A stretch of 64,000 nt of DNA from a candidate division KSB1 bacterium (GCA_034521575.1 JAXHMJ010000003.1:434001-498000); one strand, 5' to 3'; positions 55,752 through 64,000 are shown, numbered from the stretch's first letter. The notes: generated from the sequence alone by a model not told the origin. A program made the numbers and translations.

Positions 55752-56408
55752 ATGATTTTTATAGAACCGACCCGCTATGGCACCGGGATCACGCTCTGGG
55801 GCGACCCGTTCGATCTGGATCATATCCGGGATACGATCTATGCGTGCGCCGACGAAACAATTTGGGGAGAACCGGTTGCTTTTTATCTCCTGGCCCTGGC
55901 CTATGACATCCGGCACGCCTGTCAGGGCGACCGTTTGGAAAAACAGTTCGGTATGGATGAAGAGGATACCGTAACCTATCGGGGGGTTCGTATTCTTTGG
56001 CCGTATTTTCTGGTGCAGTTGGGATTTTTACGCAAGGCCGCCGGGTACATACCGACAACAAAAGCACAACAGGCGGATATCTATCGTTTGGAATACGAAA
56101 CCGAAAACGCGTTGATCACCTATGACGCGTCTGTGGGACAAAAATGTGTGGACCTCATCTCTATAGCCGGCGACCTGAATCCTGACTATCTGACCGCATT
56201 CATCAGCGTGCGCACACGAGAATTCCTAAGCGAGGCCAAACCCGGTAAAGCGCGGTTCAGAAAACTGCCGGCGCTTTTAAAAAATCTTCATAGTTCGAGT
56301 TCGCAGTATCATCAGTTCAAGACCCATCTGCAAATGATAGCTGACGAGCAGGGATGTGAACCCTTTCAACTGGCCGATCAAGGCGAGTGGCCGGAGTTTA
56401 AATGGTAA
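55752..56408 (+). CDS. DUF6904-like protein of unknown function
   Basis: A 218-residue soluble protein without signal peptide or membrane segment. The pattern 'TRYGTGITLWGDPFDLDHI', 'LALAYDIRHACQGDR' and 'RGVRILWPYFLVQLGFLR' recalls the DUF6904 family, which is often found among defence and toxin genes. No catalytic residue can be named. It is preceded by a clear promoter-like sequence and has better codon quality than the surrounding relics. It stands alone between the HEPN/MNT pair and the small antitoxin-like gene. Confidence 0.7.
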   Translation: MIFIEPTRYGTGITLWGDPFDLDHIRDTIYACADETIWGEPVAFYLLALAYDIRHACQGDRLEKQFGMDEEDTVTYRGVRILWPYFLVQLGFLRKAAGYIPTTKAQQADIYRLEYETENALITYDASVGQKCVDLISIAGDLNPDYLTAFISVRTREFLSEAKPGKARFRKLPALLKNLHSSSSQYHQFKTHLQMIADEQGCEPFQLADQGEWPEFKW

Positions 56409-56499
56409 CGGGATGCGTGGATTTTTGTGATGTTTTTATTGGAGTGGAGTAAAAGTGCTCTTTACAATGAATCACTTGATTTGCCGGGAGGACTAGTCC

Positions 56500-56628
56500 A
56501 TGTGGCAGGATCCTGTTGTAAAAGAAACCCGGGCATTGCGGGATCAATATGCTTCAAAATTTAAGCATGATATAAAAGCTGTTTTTGATGATATTCTTAA
56601 ACGGCAAAAGTCAACGAACCGGAAATAG
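56500..56628 (+). pseudogene. Small antitoxin-like gene with an in-frame stop
   Basis: Starts 'MWQDPVVKETRALRDQYASK' behind a good GGGAGGA site and stops at a TAG after 42 codons. Without that TAG the frame runs on as 'ISFPGRKPDSRRNKRSG' to a TGA at 56680, giving about 60 codons. The copy at 41450 has CAG at the same place. One C-to-T change thus truncated this copy. The 42-residue product could still be made. Confidence 0.6.
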
Positions 56629-56705
56629 ATTTCTTTTCCGGGACGCAAGCCAGATTCACGGCGGAATAAACGATCAGGTTGAATCTATGGATTTAATTTT
56701 AAGAT

Positions 56706-56932
56706 CAAGCCGATCGGCTCCTGATCTCAACCTTGCTCTGCCTGACCCTTTGAAAATATCATCCTGTTTAAAGCGAAACCGACCGGGTCTCGATTTTAGA
56801 ATTGTATTCGCTTGTCAAACGCCATAGTTGACCAGGCTGCTGATTAAATGCTTTCCCCACCAACATGACATCGATATCACTGTCGCTTGTTGATTCATCT
56901 TGTGAATAACTGCCGTATAGAAACGCTTTTTT
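56706..56932 (-). pseudogene. MNT nucleotidyltransferase relic, defence-island copy
   Basis: About 225 bases match the MNT gene 55090-55340 on the minus strand, including the part coding for the catalytic region, but with deletions and frame breaks. It lies directly downstream of, and convergent with, the small antitoxin-like gene, as at 41450-41821. The VapC gene begins just beyond it. Confidence 0.8.
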
Positions 56933-56950
56933 GATAATATACTCGATGAA

Positions 56951-57364
56951 TTACATCTTGTACAATTGTATTTCAGAGATATCTTGATAATCTCTTTTAT
57001 TAATAGATGCGATGAGTGAAATGCGATTTGCAAGACTAATACTCATGATTTCGAAATCATGAATTTTCAAACCCACCGGTTGATATTTTTTAAGCAATTC
57101 AAAAAATATATGATTTGAAAGCGAGGTGGGATACAAGATATGAGTAAAATGAGAAAATTCAGCAACCAATTCCAATGCCTGGGAGACAGTTAAATCGGCT
57201 TTGGGCAATCTTGTTATGACTGAAAGCAATTCTGAGATGTTTTTTGAGGTGGTGAATAAATCAAGATCCGGATTATTTAAAATAGACTGGGCTTGATCAA
57301 AGTATTTGGAATCTCTGTCGATCGAGTATACGAAAATATTTGTATCAATCAGTACTTTGCTCAT
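56951..57364 (-). CDS. PIN-domain ribonuclease toxin (VapC-like)
   Basis: A 137-residue PIN-domain protein. The conserved acidic residues are in 'VLIDTNIFVYSID' (first Asp), 'SKNISELLSVITR' (Glu) and 'VGLKIHDFEIMSISLAN' (Asp), with 'INKRDYQDI' near the end. VapC toxins cleave specific RNAs such as initiator tRNA or rRNA. The gene for its probable antitoxin lies just upstream and overlaps its start by 20 bases. Confidence 0.88.
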   Translation of the reverse strand: MSKVLIDTNIFVYSIDRDSKYFDQAQSILNNPDLDLFTTSKNISELLSVITRLPKADLTVSQALELVAEFSHFTHILYPTSLSNHIFFELLKKYQPVGLKIHDFEIMSISLANRISLIASINKRDYQDISEIQLYKM

Positions 57365-57539
57365 AAGCCCCTTTTCTTATATCCATATCATCGAATTTGC
57401 CTTTGAGATGATAGGTTTTAATCGTTCGATCCGCAATTTTTTCCGTCTGTATATGCTCCTTGATATAGTGATACAATTCTTCCAATTGATCATCAGGAAT
57501 ATTGTCTATCTCTTTTTTAATTTTATCTTTGATAACCAT
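57345..57539 (-). CDS. Probable antitoxin of the PIN toxin (VapB-like)
   Basis: A 64-residue protein with an N-terminal helix pair ('IKKEIDNIPDDQLEELYHYI') and a charged tail ('HLKGKFDDMDIRKGAY'), as in small antitoxins that wrap around PIN toxins. It overlaps the toxin gene start and is transcribed first. The similarity is to antitoxins of the DUF2281 type rather than to AbrB-type VapB. Confidence 0.75.
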   Translation of the reverse strand: MVIKDKIKKEIDNIPDDQLEELYHYIKEHIQTEKIADRTIKTYHLKGKFDDMDIRKGAYEQSTD

Positions 57540-57600
57540 TGGCTTTTACCGGAAAGTTTGTTCATTTCTTTCAGATGTGATTAAAAATATATATTTTATT

Positions 57601-58143
57601 TTAATTTTCAAAATTAAAAAAAGTTTCATAGATATCCTCTGCTTTCAGAGCATCAATGTTTTTCAACATGGCGTCGATATTGTATTTTGTAGTGTCCAGA
57701 TTTTTGTTCAACAATTCAGCATAGTCAATCGCTTCCCGGCCTCTCTGCATGGTTTTATATTCCGGCAGATTACGGATAAACGGCATCATGGCGCGACTAT
57801 CCATGTTTTCATGCTGTTTATAAATCCGCCGCAGCAGCGACCATTCAGCCATGGACAACTCGTCGGTACCGGGATTTTTGATCAAGATTACATCTTCGTT
57901 ATCCGTTCTCAGGTATTCATTCCAGTCATCATGACAGCCGGCGCTGAGTCTGTCACTGATCCCGCCGACAATCGGCCCGCGTTTTGTCAGATATAAATCC
58001 TCGAACAACAGGGGAAATCCCCAGTGTAACAGCGCCTCTCGTTCGGCAAGATAGAGCAATGTGAGGAGTTTGCTGATATTTTCTTTACCGTGGTTCAGGC
58101 GGATGAGAACGGCTGTGGTTTGCAGCGCTTTGATGGGGTTCAT
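57601..58143 (-). CDS. Panacea-domain protein (SocA/DUF4065-like antitoxin)
   Basis: A 180-residue protein of the Panacea/DUF4065 family, the antitoxin half of PanAT systems and of SocA. 'ISKLLTLLYLAEREALLHWG', 'LTKRGPIVGGISDRL' and 'MAEWSLLRRIYKQHENMDSR' fit the domain. There is no adjacent toxin gene on its strand, so it is an orphan or its partner has been lost. A GGGAG site precedes the ATG. Confidence 0.8.
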   Translation of the reverse strand: MNPIKALQTTAVLIRLNHGKENISKLLTLLYLAEREALLHWGFPLLFEDLYLTKRGPIVGGISDRLSAGCHDDWNEYLRTDNEDVILIKNPGTDELSMAEWSLLRRIYKQHENMDSRAMMPFIRNLPEYKTMQRGREAIDYAELLNKNLDTTKYNIDAMLKNIDALKAEDIYETFFNFEN

Positions 58144-58430
58144 TTTTTTCTCCCGGTTTGCCTATAACTTAAAACTATTGTGCTAAATTGCAATGAATTT
58201 TTCAGACGATACATGGGCTATTTTTTTGAACATTTAATTCTGTTTGTAGTAAAAATACAACATGATGATAAATATTTTTGAAATTTTATAAAAAATGACT
58301 ATGTTGATCTGAATATGTGATATCGTTTAACGCGGGGAGAAAATAAAAGTGATTTTTTTGCCATATTGAAAATGATGAAAATAGGCAACTGAATCATCTT
58401 GTTTAAATTCGTATAAAGGATTTATTCCTG
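58144..58430. other. A+T-rich divergent intergenic stretch
   Basis: About 290 bases between divergently transcribed Panacea and small genes. I see no gene and no well-formed promoter pair. It must hold start signals for both directions. Confidence 0.6.
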
Positions 58431-58616
58431 ATGTTGGACAAAAAACAAGAAATTATTGCAAAAAATCCAAAAATTGACAAAAAGATCGTCGAAAATTATG
58501 ATGCCTTGCTGGAAAAATCAACAGGATTTATCAAACCCCAAAAGGGCGCGGATTATAATATAACACCTCCGATGGGAACAAAAATTCAATTTGAGCGAAA
58601 AGTAAAAAGCACATGA
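58431..58616 (+). CDS. Small charged protein of unknown function
   Basis: A 61-residue lysine-rich protein ('LDKKQEIIAKNPKIDKKIVENYDALLEK') preceded by AAAGGA. The first half should be helical. It lies upstream of the second Panacea gene on the same strand, so it could belong to that unit. I recognise no family. Confidence 0.5.
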   Translation: MLDKKQEIIAKNPKIDKKIVENYDALLEKSTGFIKPQKGADYNITPPMGTKIQFERKVKST

Positions 58617-58737
58617 ACATGTATAAAATTTGATTTATACATTGAATTGATTTAACATTTATAGTTATTTAAAACTATATACTCTAATAAAATTTTCCGA
58701 CCTTTTTAAAAAAACATGCTATTTCGCAGGTTTAAAT

Positions 58738-59316
58738 ATGAACACTGAGAAACAACGCGAAAAATTGATTCATGCTATCATCTATTTTGCGAAACATACC
58801 AAATACTGCCACAAATTAAAAATAATGAAATTGTTATATTATTTGGACTTTTGGCATTTTAAAGAAACGGGTAGATCGGTAACCGGGCTGCAATACAAAG
58901 CCTGGAAGAAGGGACCTGTGCCCCCCAAAGTCTATCATGATATTGAGCCCAAAAATAATACCAAAGATTTTGAAAACGCCTTTTTTATTGAAAATGAAGA
59001 ATTTGAAAATGGAATCGGGCATTGTTTGAAAATTATGCCCCGAAAAGAGTTTAATCCCAAAATCTTCAGTAGACGAGAAATTCAAATTCTCGAAAAGGTA
59101 GCATTAATTTTTAATAATGCAAAAGCAAAGGATATGTCGGATTCAAGCCATTTAAGAAATTCTCCCTGGTACAAAACCAGACAGGAAAAAGGTGAGAATG
59201 AATGGATTGATTATCTGCTGGCTTTGGATGATGAAAAAAATTCTATTGATGGTAAAGATATCAAAGATCGTGAACAAATCGATGATGAATTTCAACAGAT
59301 TATTGGGGAGATATGA
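58738..59316 (+). CDS. Panacea-domain antitoxin (PanA-like)
   Basis: A 192-residue Panacea/DUF4065 protein ('AIIYFAKHTKYCHKLKIMKLLYYLDFWHFKETGRSVTGLQY', cited by 'LKIMKLLYYLDFWHFKETG', and 'WKKGPVPPKVYHDI', 'NSPWYKTRQEKGENEWIDY'). Such proteins neutralise many unrelated toxins by direct contact. The stop codon overlaps the start of a MazF/PemK-like gene, so this is a bicistronic PanAT-type pair. Confidence 0.87.
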   Translation: MNTEKQREKLIHAIIYFAKHTKYCHKLKIMKLLYYLDFWHFKETGRSVTGLQYKAWKKGPVPPKVYHDIEPKNNTKDFENAFFIENEEFENGIGHCLKIMPRKEFNPKIFSRREIQILEKVALIFNNAKAKDMSDSSHLRNSPWYKTRQEKGENEWIDYLLALDDEKNSIDGKDIKDREQIDDEFQQIIGEI

Positions 59317-59582
59317 AACCGGGGACGGTGCTGTTTTTCAAAGATTTTATATTTAAAGATGGCAGCAGCAAAGATAAATTGGTGATTATTTTAAATCATC
59401 CCAAGGGAGAAGAGCCTTACCTGCTTTGTACAACGACAAGCCAAAAGCACACAAGAAAAAAAGAACTGGGGTGTCATGCAAAAGAGAATTATTTCTATAT
59501 TGATCAAGATCAGGACGGATTTATAAAGAATACCTGGGTTGTTTCTCTTGATTTCTCTTTTATTTCCAAGAAATTTTGTTAA
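59313..59582 (+). CDS. MazF/PemK-like toxin partner, probably truncated
   Basis: An 89-residue protein with the beginning of a PemK/MazF-like barrel ('PGTVLFFKDFIFKDGSSKDKLVIIL', cited by 'GTVLFFKDFIFKDGSSKDK', 'YLLCTTTSQ', 'YFYIDQDQDGFIKNTWVVSLDF'). It overlaps the Panacea gene by four bases. MazF-like toxins in such pairs are usually longer; the frame stops soon after a strand that normally continues, and no continuation was found with confidence in 59583-59690. It may be a decayed or minimal toxin. Confidence 0.65.
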   Translation: MKPGTVLFFKDFIFKDGSSKDKLVIILNHPKGEEPYLLCTTTSQKHTRKKELGCHAKENYFYIDQDQDGFIKNTWVVSLDFSFISKKFC

Positions 59583-59699
59583 ATTAAACCAACCTTGCTC
59601 GAATAGAAAAAGAAAAGATGGAATAATAGGTCCAGACGGGGTTATACAATGATCACCTATGGTTTTATTAGAAATATAGATACCAAAGGAGCCTGATCC

Positions 59700-62600
59700 A
59701 TGCACGCCCGAAGTGAACTCGCAGCTGTCGTAAATTCGTTTAGTCGAACCCATCTGTTGCGCTTTTTCAGAACCGCGCACAGCGGATTCAAACCGTCTGA
59801 CCAGGATTTTTCGCATTATGATGATCGTAAAGACAGCCGATTCACGCGGATTGAAAAACTCGGCGAGATCGAATTTGATGAGATTCAACGATTTGTGGTG
59901 GTTACGGCCCGGACAAAAGGCGAATTAACCGAGCGTAACAGCAAGAAACGCCAGTACGAACTGGGTAAAAAAATATTGAAACATGAATTGTATGATGCCG
60001 GTATTTTTGTGTTTCATGATGACAGTGGACATTTTCGATTTAGTCTGATCGTGGCGCAGTACTTTGGCAAACAGCGTCAATACAGCAATTTTCGCCGTTA
60101 CACCTATTTTGTGTCCCCTGATTATGCCAACAAGACTTTTCTCAACCAGGTGGGACGGGCGGATTTTTCTTCGATTGATAAAATCCTGCAAGCATTTTCC
60201 ATCGAAGCGGTGTCGAACGAGTTTTATAATGAATTTAAACCCAAATTTGATGCCATTGCGGAACAGGTGCAGGGCACGGATGATGTCGAACTCAAACAGG
60301 ATTTTGCGCTTTTGTTTGTCATTCGTATCATTTTTCTGGGATTTGTGCAGAAAAAAGGCTGGCTTGGCAAAACAAAACAGTTTATTCAGAATTACTGGAA
60401 AGAATATCAACAAAAGTTCAGTGATTCAAACCAGTTTTACCTGGACTGGCTTGAACCCTTCTTTTTTCAGGCTTTGAATTCACCCCCGGGACGCAAGGTG
60501 TTGTATCAAAACAACGACTTTTCACCCGAGACCGAGGCTATTCTTCAAAACGCTCCATTCTTAAACGGAGAGTTGTTCAAGGAAAAAACCGGTGTGGATG
60601 ATCTGGATTTATGGATTCCGGATGCGATGATTGATGATTTTTTCCAGTTCCTGTTTCAATATAATTTTACCATCGAAGAGAACAAATTGTTCGATGAGGA
60701 ATTGGAACTGAATCCGGAATTTCTCGGACTGATTTTTGAGCGCCTGACCAACAAAGATCAGGGCGCGGTCTATACGCCGCGTGTTGAAGTGGATTTTATG
60801 TGCCGTATGGCGCTGGTAAAATGGCTGGGGAAAAACAGTTCCTGCGAACAACGTGAATTGTATCGTTTGTTTTTCAGAGAAAAAGGACAGGGTAGTGAAT
60901 TTGACGAGGATCAGAAACAAGGGGATTTCTCGGTCGCAGAGATTCGCGAATTGGTGCAGTTGCTGCAAAATGTCACTATCTGCGATCCGGCGGCGGGGTC
61001 CGGGGCCTTTGAGGTTGGCGCCTTGCAGGTTCTGGATGAAATACTTGAGAATTTGACCACACGCAACAATGGCCCACAGGAATTGCAATATAATAGCGAT
61101 TATGACCGCAAAAAAGAGATCATTGCCCGGTCGCTGTATGGGGTCGAGGTTAAACATTGGGCGGTTTGGATTAACCAATTGCGGTTGTGGCTGACCTTGT
61201 TCATCGATATGCCGCCTGAATTTCGTCGCTTGCCTGAACCGCTGCTGCCGAGCCTGAATTTTAAAGTGCGGTGCGGCGATGCGCTCGTGCAGCGCGTCGG
61301 CTCCAAATTGTTCCCGGTTCAGGGCCATGCAGAGCTGCCCGCCTCAATAAAGAGAAAAATAACCGAGTTGAAAAAGATGAAACATGATTTTTTCTATAAC
61401 CGGGGCAAAGATGGCAACTCTATCCGGCATCAGGAGACGCTGATTTACAAAGAAATTCTTGATGACGAAATTCAGAAAAAACAGAATAGACTGACTTTGA
61501 TACGGACGCAAGAAAATCAAATGGATATTGAACTTGATGATTCGGAACAATCCGGTCAGCAAGTGAACAAACAAGCCCTAAAGATCGAGAATGAAATCAT
61601 TGAGCTGCGTGAACAGCGGAAAAGTCTCAAAGATTCACATCCCCTGATCTGGAATATCGAATTTGCCGAAGTGTTTTATGACAAAGGCGGATTTGATGTT
61701 ATTATCGGCAATCCGCCGTATGTGCGCCAGGAATCTATATCCGATCCATTATATCATGTGACACCGCGTGAATATAAAACATTGTTGGCGGATGTAATCC
61801 GAATGGATTATCCGCATTATTTTAAGCCTAAAACAAAGATAAGCGCCAAATCCGATTTGTATGTGTATTTTTATGTGCGTTCACTGCATTTGCTCAACTC
61901 GATGGGGGTGCATGCTTTCATCTGTTCCAATTCCTGGCTGGATGTCCAATATGGCGTATGGATGCAGGAATTTTTACTGCATCATGTGCGTATGGCGTTT
62001 GTGATTGATAACCACGCCAAACGCAGTTTTTCCGGTTCAGATGTGAATACCGTGATTACGTTGTTTCATGCTCCTGACGCGAAAAGCAGATCACAAACGA
62101 ATAAAACTGAATTGATGAGATTTGTAGCGTTCAAGCAGCCGTTTGAAGATGTGATCTTGACGGAGAATCTGCTCGAACTTGAGGATTCGGCTGCGATTAC
62201 CACCAATGATCGGTTTCGGGTGTATCCGGTGACAGCAAAGCAGTTGTTGAGAGATGGAACGGAATTCAAAGATGATCTGGACAGCGGCACCTATATCGGC
62301 GATAAATGGGGCGGGAAATATTTGCGCGCGCCGGATATCTTTTTTACGATTTTGAAAAAAGGTGCAGGGAAACTGGTTAAATTGAAAGATGTTGCGGAAG
62401 TGCGACGTGGTATTACAAGCGGTGCCAATGATTTTTTCTATTTAAAACCGCTGGGACCAGGATCAAAATCGGGATTAACACGGGTGATAAACGGTGCCGG
62501 TTGGGAAGGTGAAATTGAGGATAAATTTTTAAAACCGGTAATAAAAAGTCCTAGAGAATGTAGTAGTAATTTAGTAATTCCTGAAGATTTACAATTTAAA

Positions 62601-63230
62601 TTGTTCATGTGTAATAAAACTAAAGACAAGTTGCAAAATACTTATGTGTTAAAATATATTGAATGGGGTGAAGAAAATGGATTCAATAATGTAACTAGTC
62701 TTAGAACAAGAAGATTATGGTGGAGTTTACCAAATAAAGAAAGATGGAAGTATCTTTGGCCAATGGTTCATAATGAACGCATTGCGATATTTTATAATAA
62801 GCATTCGGTTTATGTCGATCATAATTTATTTGAAATAAATTTTAAGGATTTTCCTATATCATTTTTTTCGGTATTTGTCTTATTTAGTAGAGAGCTTTTC
62901 GGACGATCGAATTTAGGAGAAGGTGCGCTAAAGACTGAAGGAATCGATATTAAAAAATTTTTAATTGTAGATCCAACTTTGATATCAAGTAAATATAATT
63001 ATCATCAATATTTTAAAACTAACATAAATTCAATATTTTTTGATTGCGGCATTAATCCTGAATCTGACATTCCGATAGCCCAACAGGAACCTGAGCCTCT
63101 GCCGGATCGCGCTCAATTGGACAATATTGTCTTTGATGTTTTGAATTTAACAGTAGAGGAGCGAAAAGAAGTATATCGGGCGGTGTGTCAGCTGGTGTGG
63201 AACCGGATACAGAAGGCAAGGAGCGTATAG
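59700..63230 (+). CDS. Type IIG-like restriction-modification enzyme (Eco57I-type methylase domain)
   Basis: A 1176-residue protein. The N-terminal third is a nuclease/helical region whose catalytic residues I could not pin down. The methyltransferase core has motif I 'CDPAAGSGAFEVGALQVL' and motif IV 'DVIIGNPPYVRQES' (NPPY), indicating adenine-N6 methylation. The stretch coded by about 62525-63055 is the likely target-recognition domain and is much richer in A+T than the rest of the gene. A short C-terminal helix ends the protein. Such single-chain enzymes both methylate and cut DNA; BREX-type PglX proteins are an alternative but lack the other BREX genes here. Confidence 0.85.
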   Translation: MHARSELAAVVNSFSRTHLLRFFRTAHSGFKPSDQDFSHYDDRKDSRFTRIEKLGEIEFDEIQRFVVVTARTKGELTERNSKKRQYELGKKILKHELYDAGIFVFHDDSGHFRFSLIVAQYFGKQRQYSNFRRYTYFVSPDYANKTFLNQVGRADFSSIDKILQAFSIEAVSNEFYNEFKPKFDAIAEQVQGTDDVELKQDFALLFVIRIIFLGFVQKKGWLGKTKQFIQNYWKEYQQKFSDSNQFYLDWLEPFFFQALNSPPGRKVLYQNNDFSPETEAILQNAPFLNGELFKEKTGVDDLDLWIPDAMIDDFFQFLFQYNFTIEENKLFDEELELNPEFLGLIFERLTNKDQGAVYTPRVEVDFMCRMALVKWLGKNSSCEQRELYRLFFREKGQGSEFDEDQKQGDFSVAEIRELVQLLQNVTICDPAAGSGAFEVGALQVLDEILENLTTRNNGPQELQYNSDYDRKKEIIARSLYGVEVKHWAVWINQLRLWLTLFIDMPPEFRRLPEPLLPSLNFKVRCGDALVQRVGSKLFPVQGHAELPASIKRKITELKKMKHDFFYNRGKDGNSIRHQETLIYKEILDDEIQKKQNRLTLIRTQENQMDIELDDSEQSGQQVNKQALKIENEIIELREQRKSLKDSHPLIWNIEFAEVFYDKGGFDVIIGNPPYVRQESISDPLYHVTPREYKTLLADVIRMDYPHYFKPKTKISAKSDLYVYFYVRSLHLLNSMGVHAFICSNSWLDVQYGVWMQEFLLHHVRMAFVIDNHAKRSFSGSDVNTVITLFHAPDAKSRSQTNKTELMRFVAFKQPFEDVILTENLLELEDSAAITTNDRFRVYPVTAKQLLRDGTEFKDDLDSGTYIGDKWGGKYLRAPDIFFTILKKGAGKLVKLKDVAEVRRGITSGANDFFYLKPLGPGSKSGLTRVINGAGWEGEIEDKFLKPVIKSPRECSSNLVIPEDLQFKLFMCNKTKDKLQNTYVLKYIEWGEENGFNNVTSLRTRRLWWSLPNKERWKYLWPMVHNERIAIFYNKHSVYVDHNLFEINFKDFPISFFSVFVLFSRELFGRSNLGEGALKTEGIDIKKFLIVDPTLISSKYNYHQYFKTNINSIFFDCGINPESDIPIAQQEPEPLPDRAQLDNIVFDVLNLTVEERKEVYRAVCQLVWNRIQKARSV

Positions 63231-63311
63231 ATAACTCCAAATTATTCCAGATTGATTTCTTGTTTATCTGGGATATTTTATTTATTTTGATGAAAATTGG
63301 AAAGAAAAACT

Positions 63312-64000
63312 ATGAAAGAATTTTTTAAATACGGCAGTCGCTGGCTGCGTTCTGATTTTCATTTGCACACCAAAGCGGACAAAGAGGCGTTTCGCGGATG
63401 GGATGATAATAACTTTTTCAACATCTCATTTGTTCAAAAATTGAACAATGAAAAAATCCGTGTCGGGGCTATCACGAACCACAACAAATTTGCTCAAAAA
63501 GAATACAAGACCCTTATGCAGCAGGCCAGGAAACAGGAAATCTGTCTTTTGCCCGGTGTCGAATTATCTGTGGGCGAAGGCAATGGTATACATACTTTGA
63601 TCGTTTTCCATCCTGAACCCTGGTTGTCTCAACATGATGATTTTATCAACCGGTTTTTGGATGAGGCGTATCCGAATTCACCGCGCCAGGACAGGGAAAA
63701 TAATAATGCGCGTGCATCCTGGAATTTTAATCAGCTATTGGACAAACTTCAGGAACATAAAATCAGCAAACGCGATAGTTTTGTCATCCTTGCACATGTG
63801 GATCAACCAAATGGATTTTGCAAGGAGCTTAATGCGGGTCGTCAAAAAGAATTGGTGAAGAATCCGCTTTTCAGGGAATTTGTACTGGGAATACAAAAAT
63901 GCACATCTCATCAAAGTCGGGAAAATATCAACAATTGGTTTGATTCTCATGTACCTGCTTTTGTCCAGGGCAGCGATAATAAAGATATTGATTCTATTGG
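63312..64000 (+). CDS. PHP-domain protein, probably TrlF-like ATPase (5' part)
   Basis: The frame is open from the ATG at 63312 to the window edge (229 codons). The N-terminal PHP metal-phosphoesterase motifs are visible: 'WLRSDFHLHTKADKEAF' with HxH, 'VGAITNHNKF', 'LLPGVELSVGEGNGIHTLIVF' (cited by 'LLPGVELSVGEGNG') and 'VILAHVDQPNGF'. In TrlF-like proteins a PHP domain is followed by an AAA/SMC-type ATPase; that part would lie outside the window. It comes 80 bases after the restriction-modification gene and may form one defence unit with it. Confidence 0.75.
   Translation, partial: MKEFFKYGSRWLRSDFHLHTKADKEAFRGWDDNNFFNISFVQKLNNEKIRVGAITNHNKFAQKEYKTLMQQARKQEICLLPGVELSVGEGNGIHTLIVFHPEPWLSQHDDFINRFLDEAYPNSPRQDRENNNARASWNFNQLLDKLQEHKISKRDSFVILAHVDQPNGFCKELNAGRQKELVKNPLFREFVLGIQKCTSHQSRENINNWFDSHVPAFVQGSDNKDIDSI

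Noticed and set aside
55581-55916. Minus-strand 111-codon frame
   Set aside because: It overlaps the promoter and start of the plus-strand DUF6904-like gene and shows no similarity.

Overview
The window is a contiguous bacterial chromosome segment. It most resembles the FCB superphylum, around Calditrichota or candidate KSB1. The main evidence is that four secreted proteins end in a 'YPNPFNP'-type C-terminal sorting domain (type IX secretion). It also has an ECF sigma/FecR/TonB-receptor cascade and two phosphofructokinases of different phosphoryl-donor type. No rRNA, tRNA or CRISPR array was found, and the lineage is an inference.

Region 1 (1-10542, minus strand) is a dense housekeeping run, probably one long transcript: an EnvC-like factor, holB, a RicT/PSP1 protein, pfkA, metG, tatD, rsmA, mgtE, recO and the 5' part of metX, which runs off the left edge. 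Region 2 (10.6-21.6 kb, plus strand) has pheA, a PPi-type phosphofructokinase with a strong terminator, a glutathione peroxidase, a small basic protein, an alpha/beta hydrolase, a znuABC metal importer, a frameshifted comM, and an nfeD/slipin pair.

Region 3 (22.3-52.8 kb, plus strand) is a polysaccharide-utilisation island. Module A (22.3-41.3 kb, visibly A+T-richer than regions 1-2) has an ECF sigma factor, a FecR anti-sigma factor, an STN-type TonB receptor without a SusD partner, a beta-helix protein, a PL1-like pectate lyase, GH105, GH3, two sulfatases, a DUF4861 protein and GH97. It looks built for a sulfated, uronate-containing polysaccharide such as a pectin or ulvan-like polymer. Module B (41.9-52.8 kb) is two paralogous giant surface proteins with an anchor-E-like domain, DUF11 and SdrD-B repeats, a GH99-like domain and a sorting tail. 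The second is split by a one-base frameshift.

Region 4 (53.4-64 kb) is a defence and toxin-antitoxin island: AbiEi/AbiEii, a HEPN-fragment/MNT pair, a DUF6904-like protein, VapBC (PIN), two Panacea-domain proteins (one with a truncated MazF/PemK-like partner), a type IIG-like restriction-modification enzyme and the start of a PHP-domain protein.

The most unusual observation is structural. The utilisation island is bracketed by the same ordered set of fragments: a slipin-gene tail, an AbiEii 3' end and an MNT nucleotidyltransferase fragment. The left AbiEii and MNT parts are decayed; on the right they are intact. Further MNT relics lie at the junction between modules A and B and inside the defence island, so a repeated toxin-antitoxin cassette marks the joints of the mosaic.
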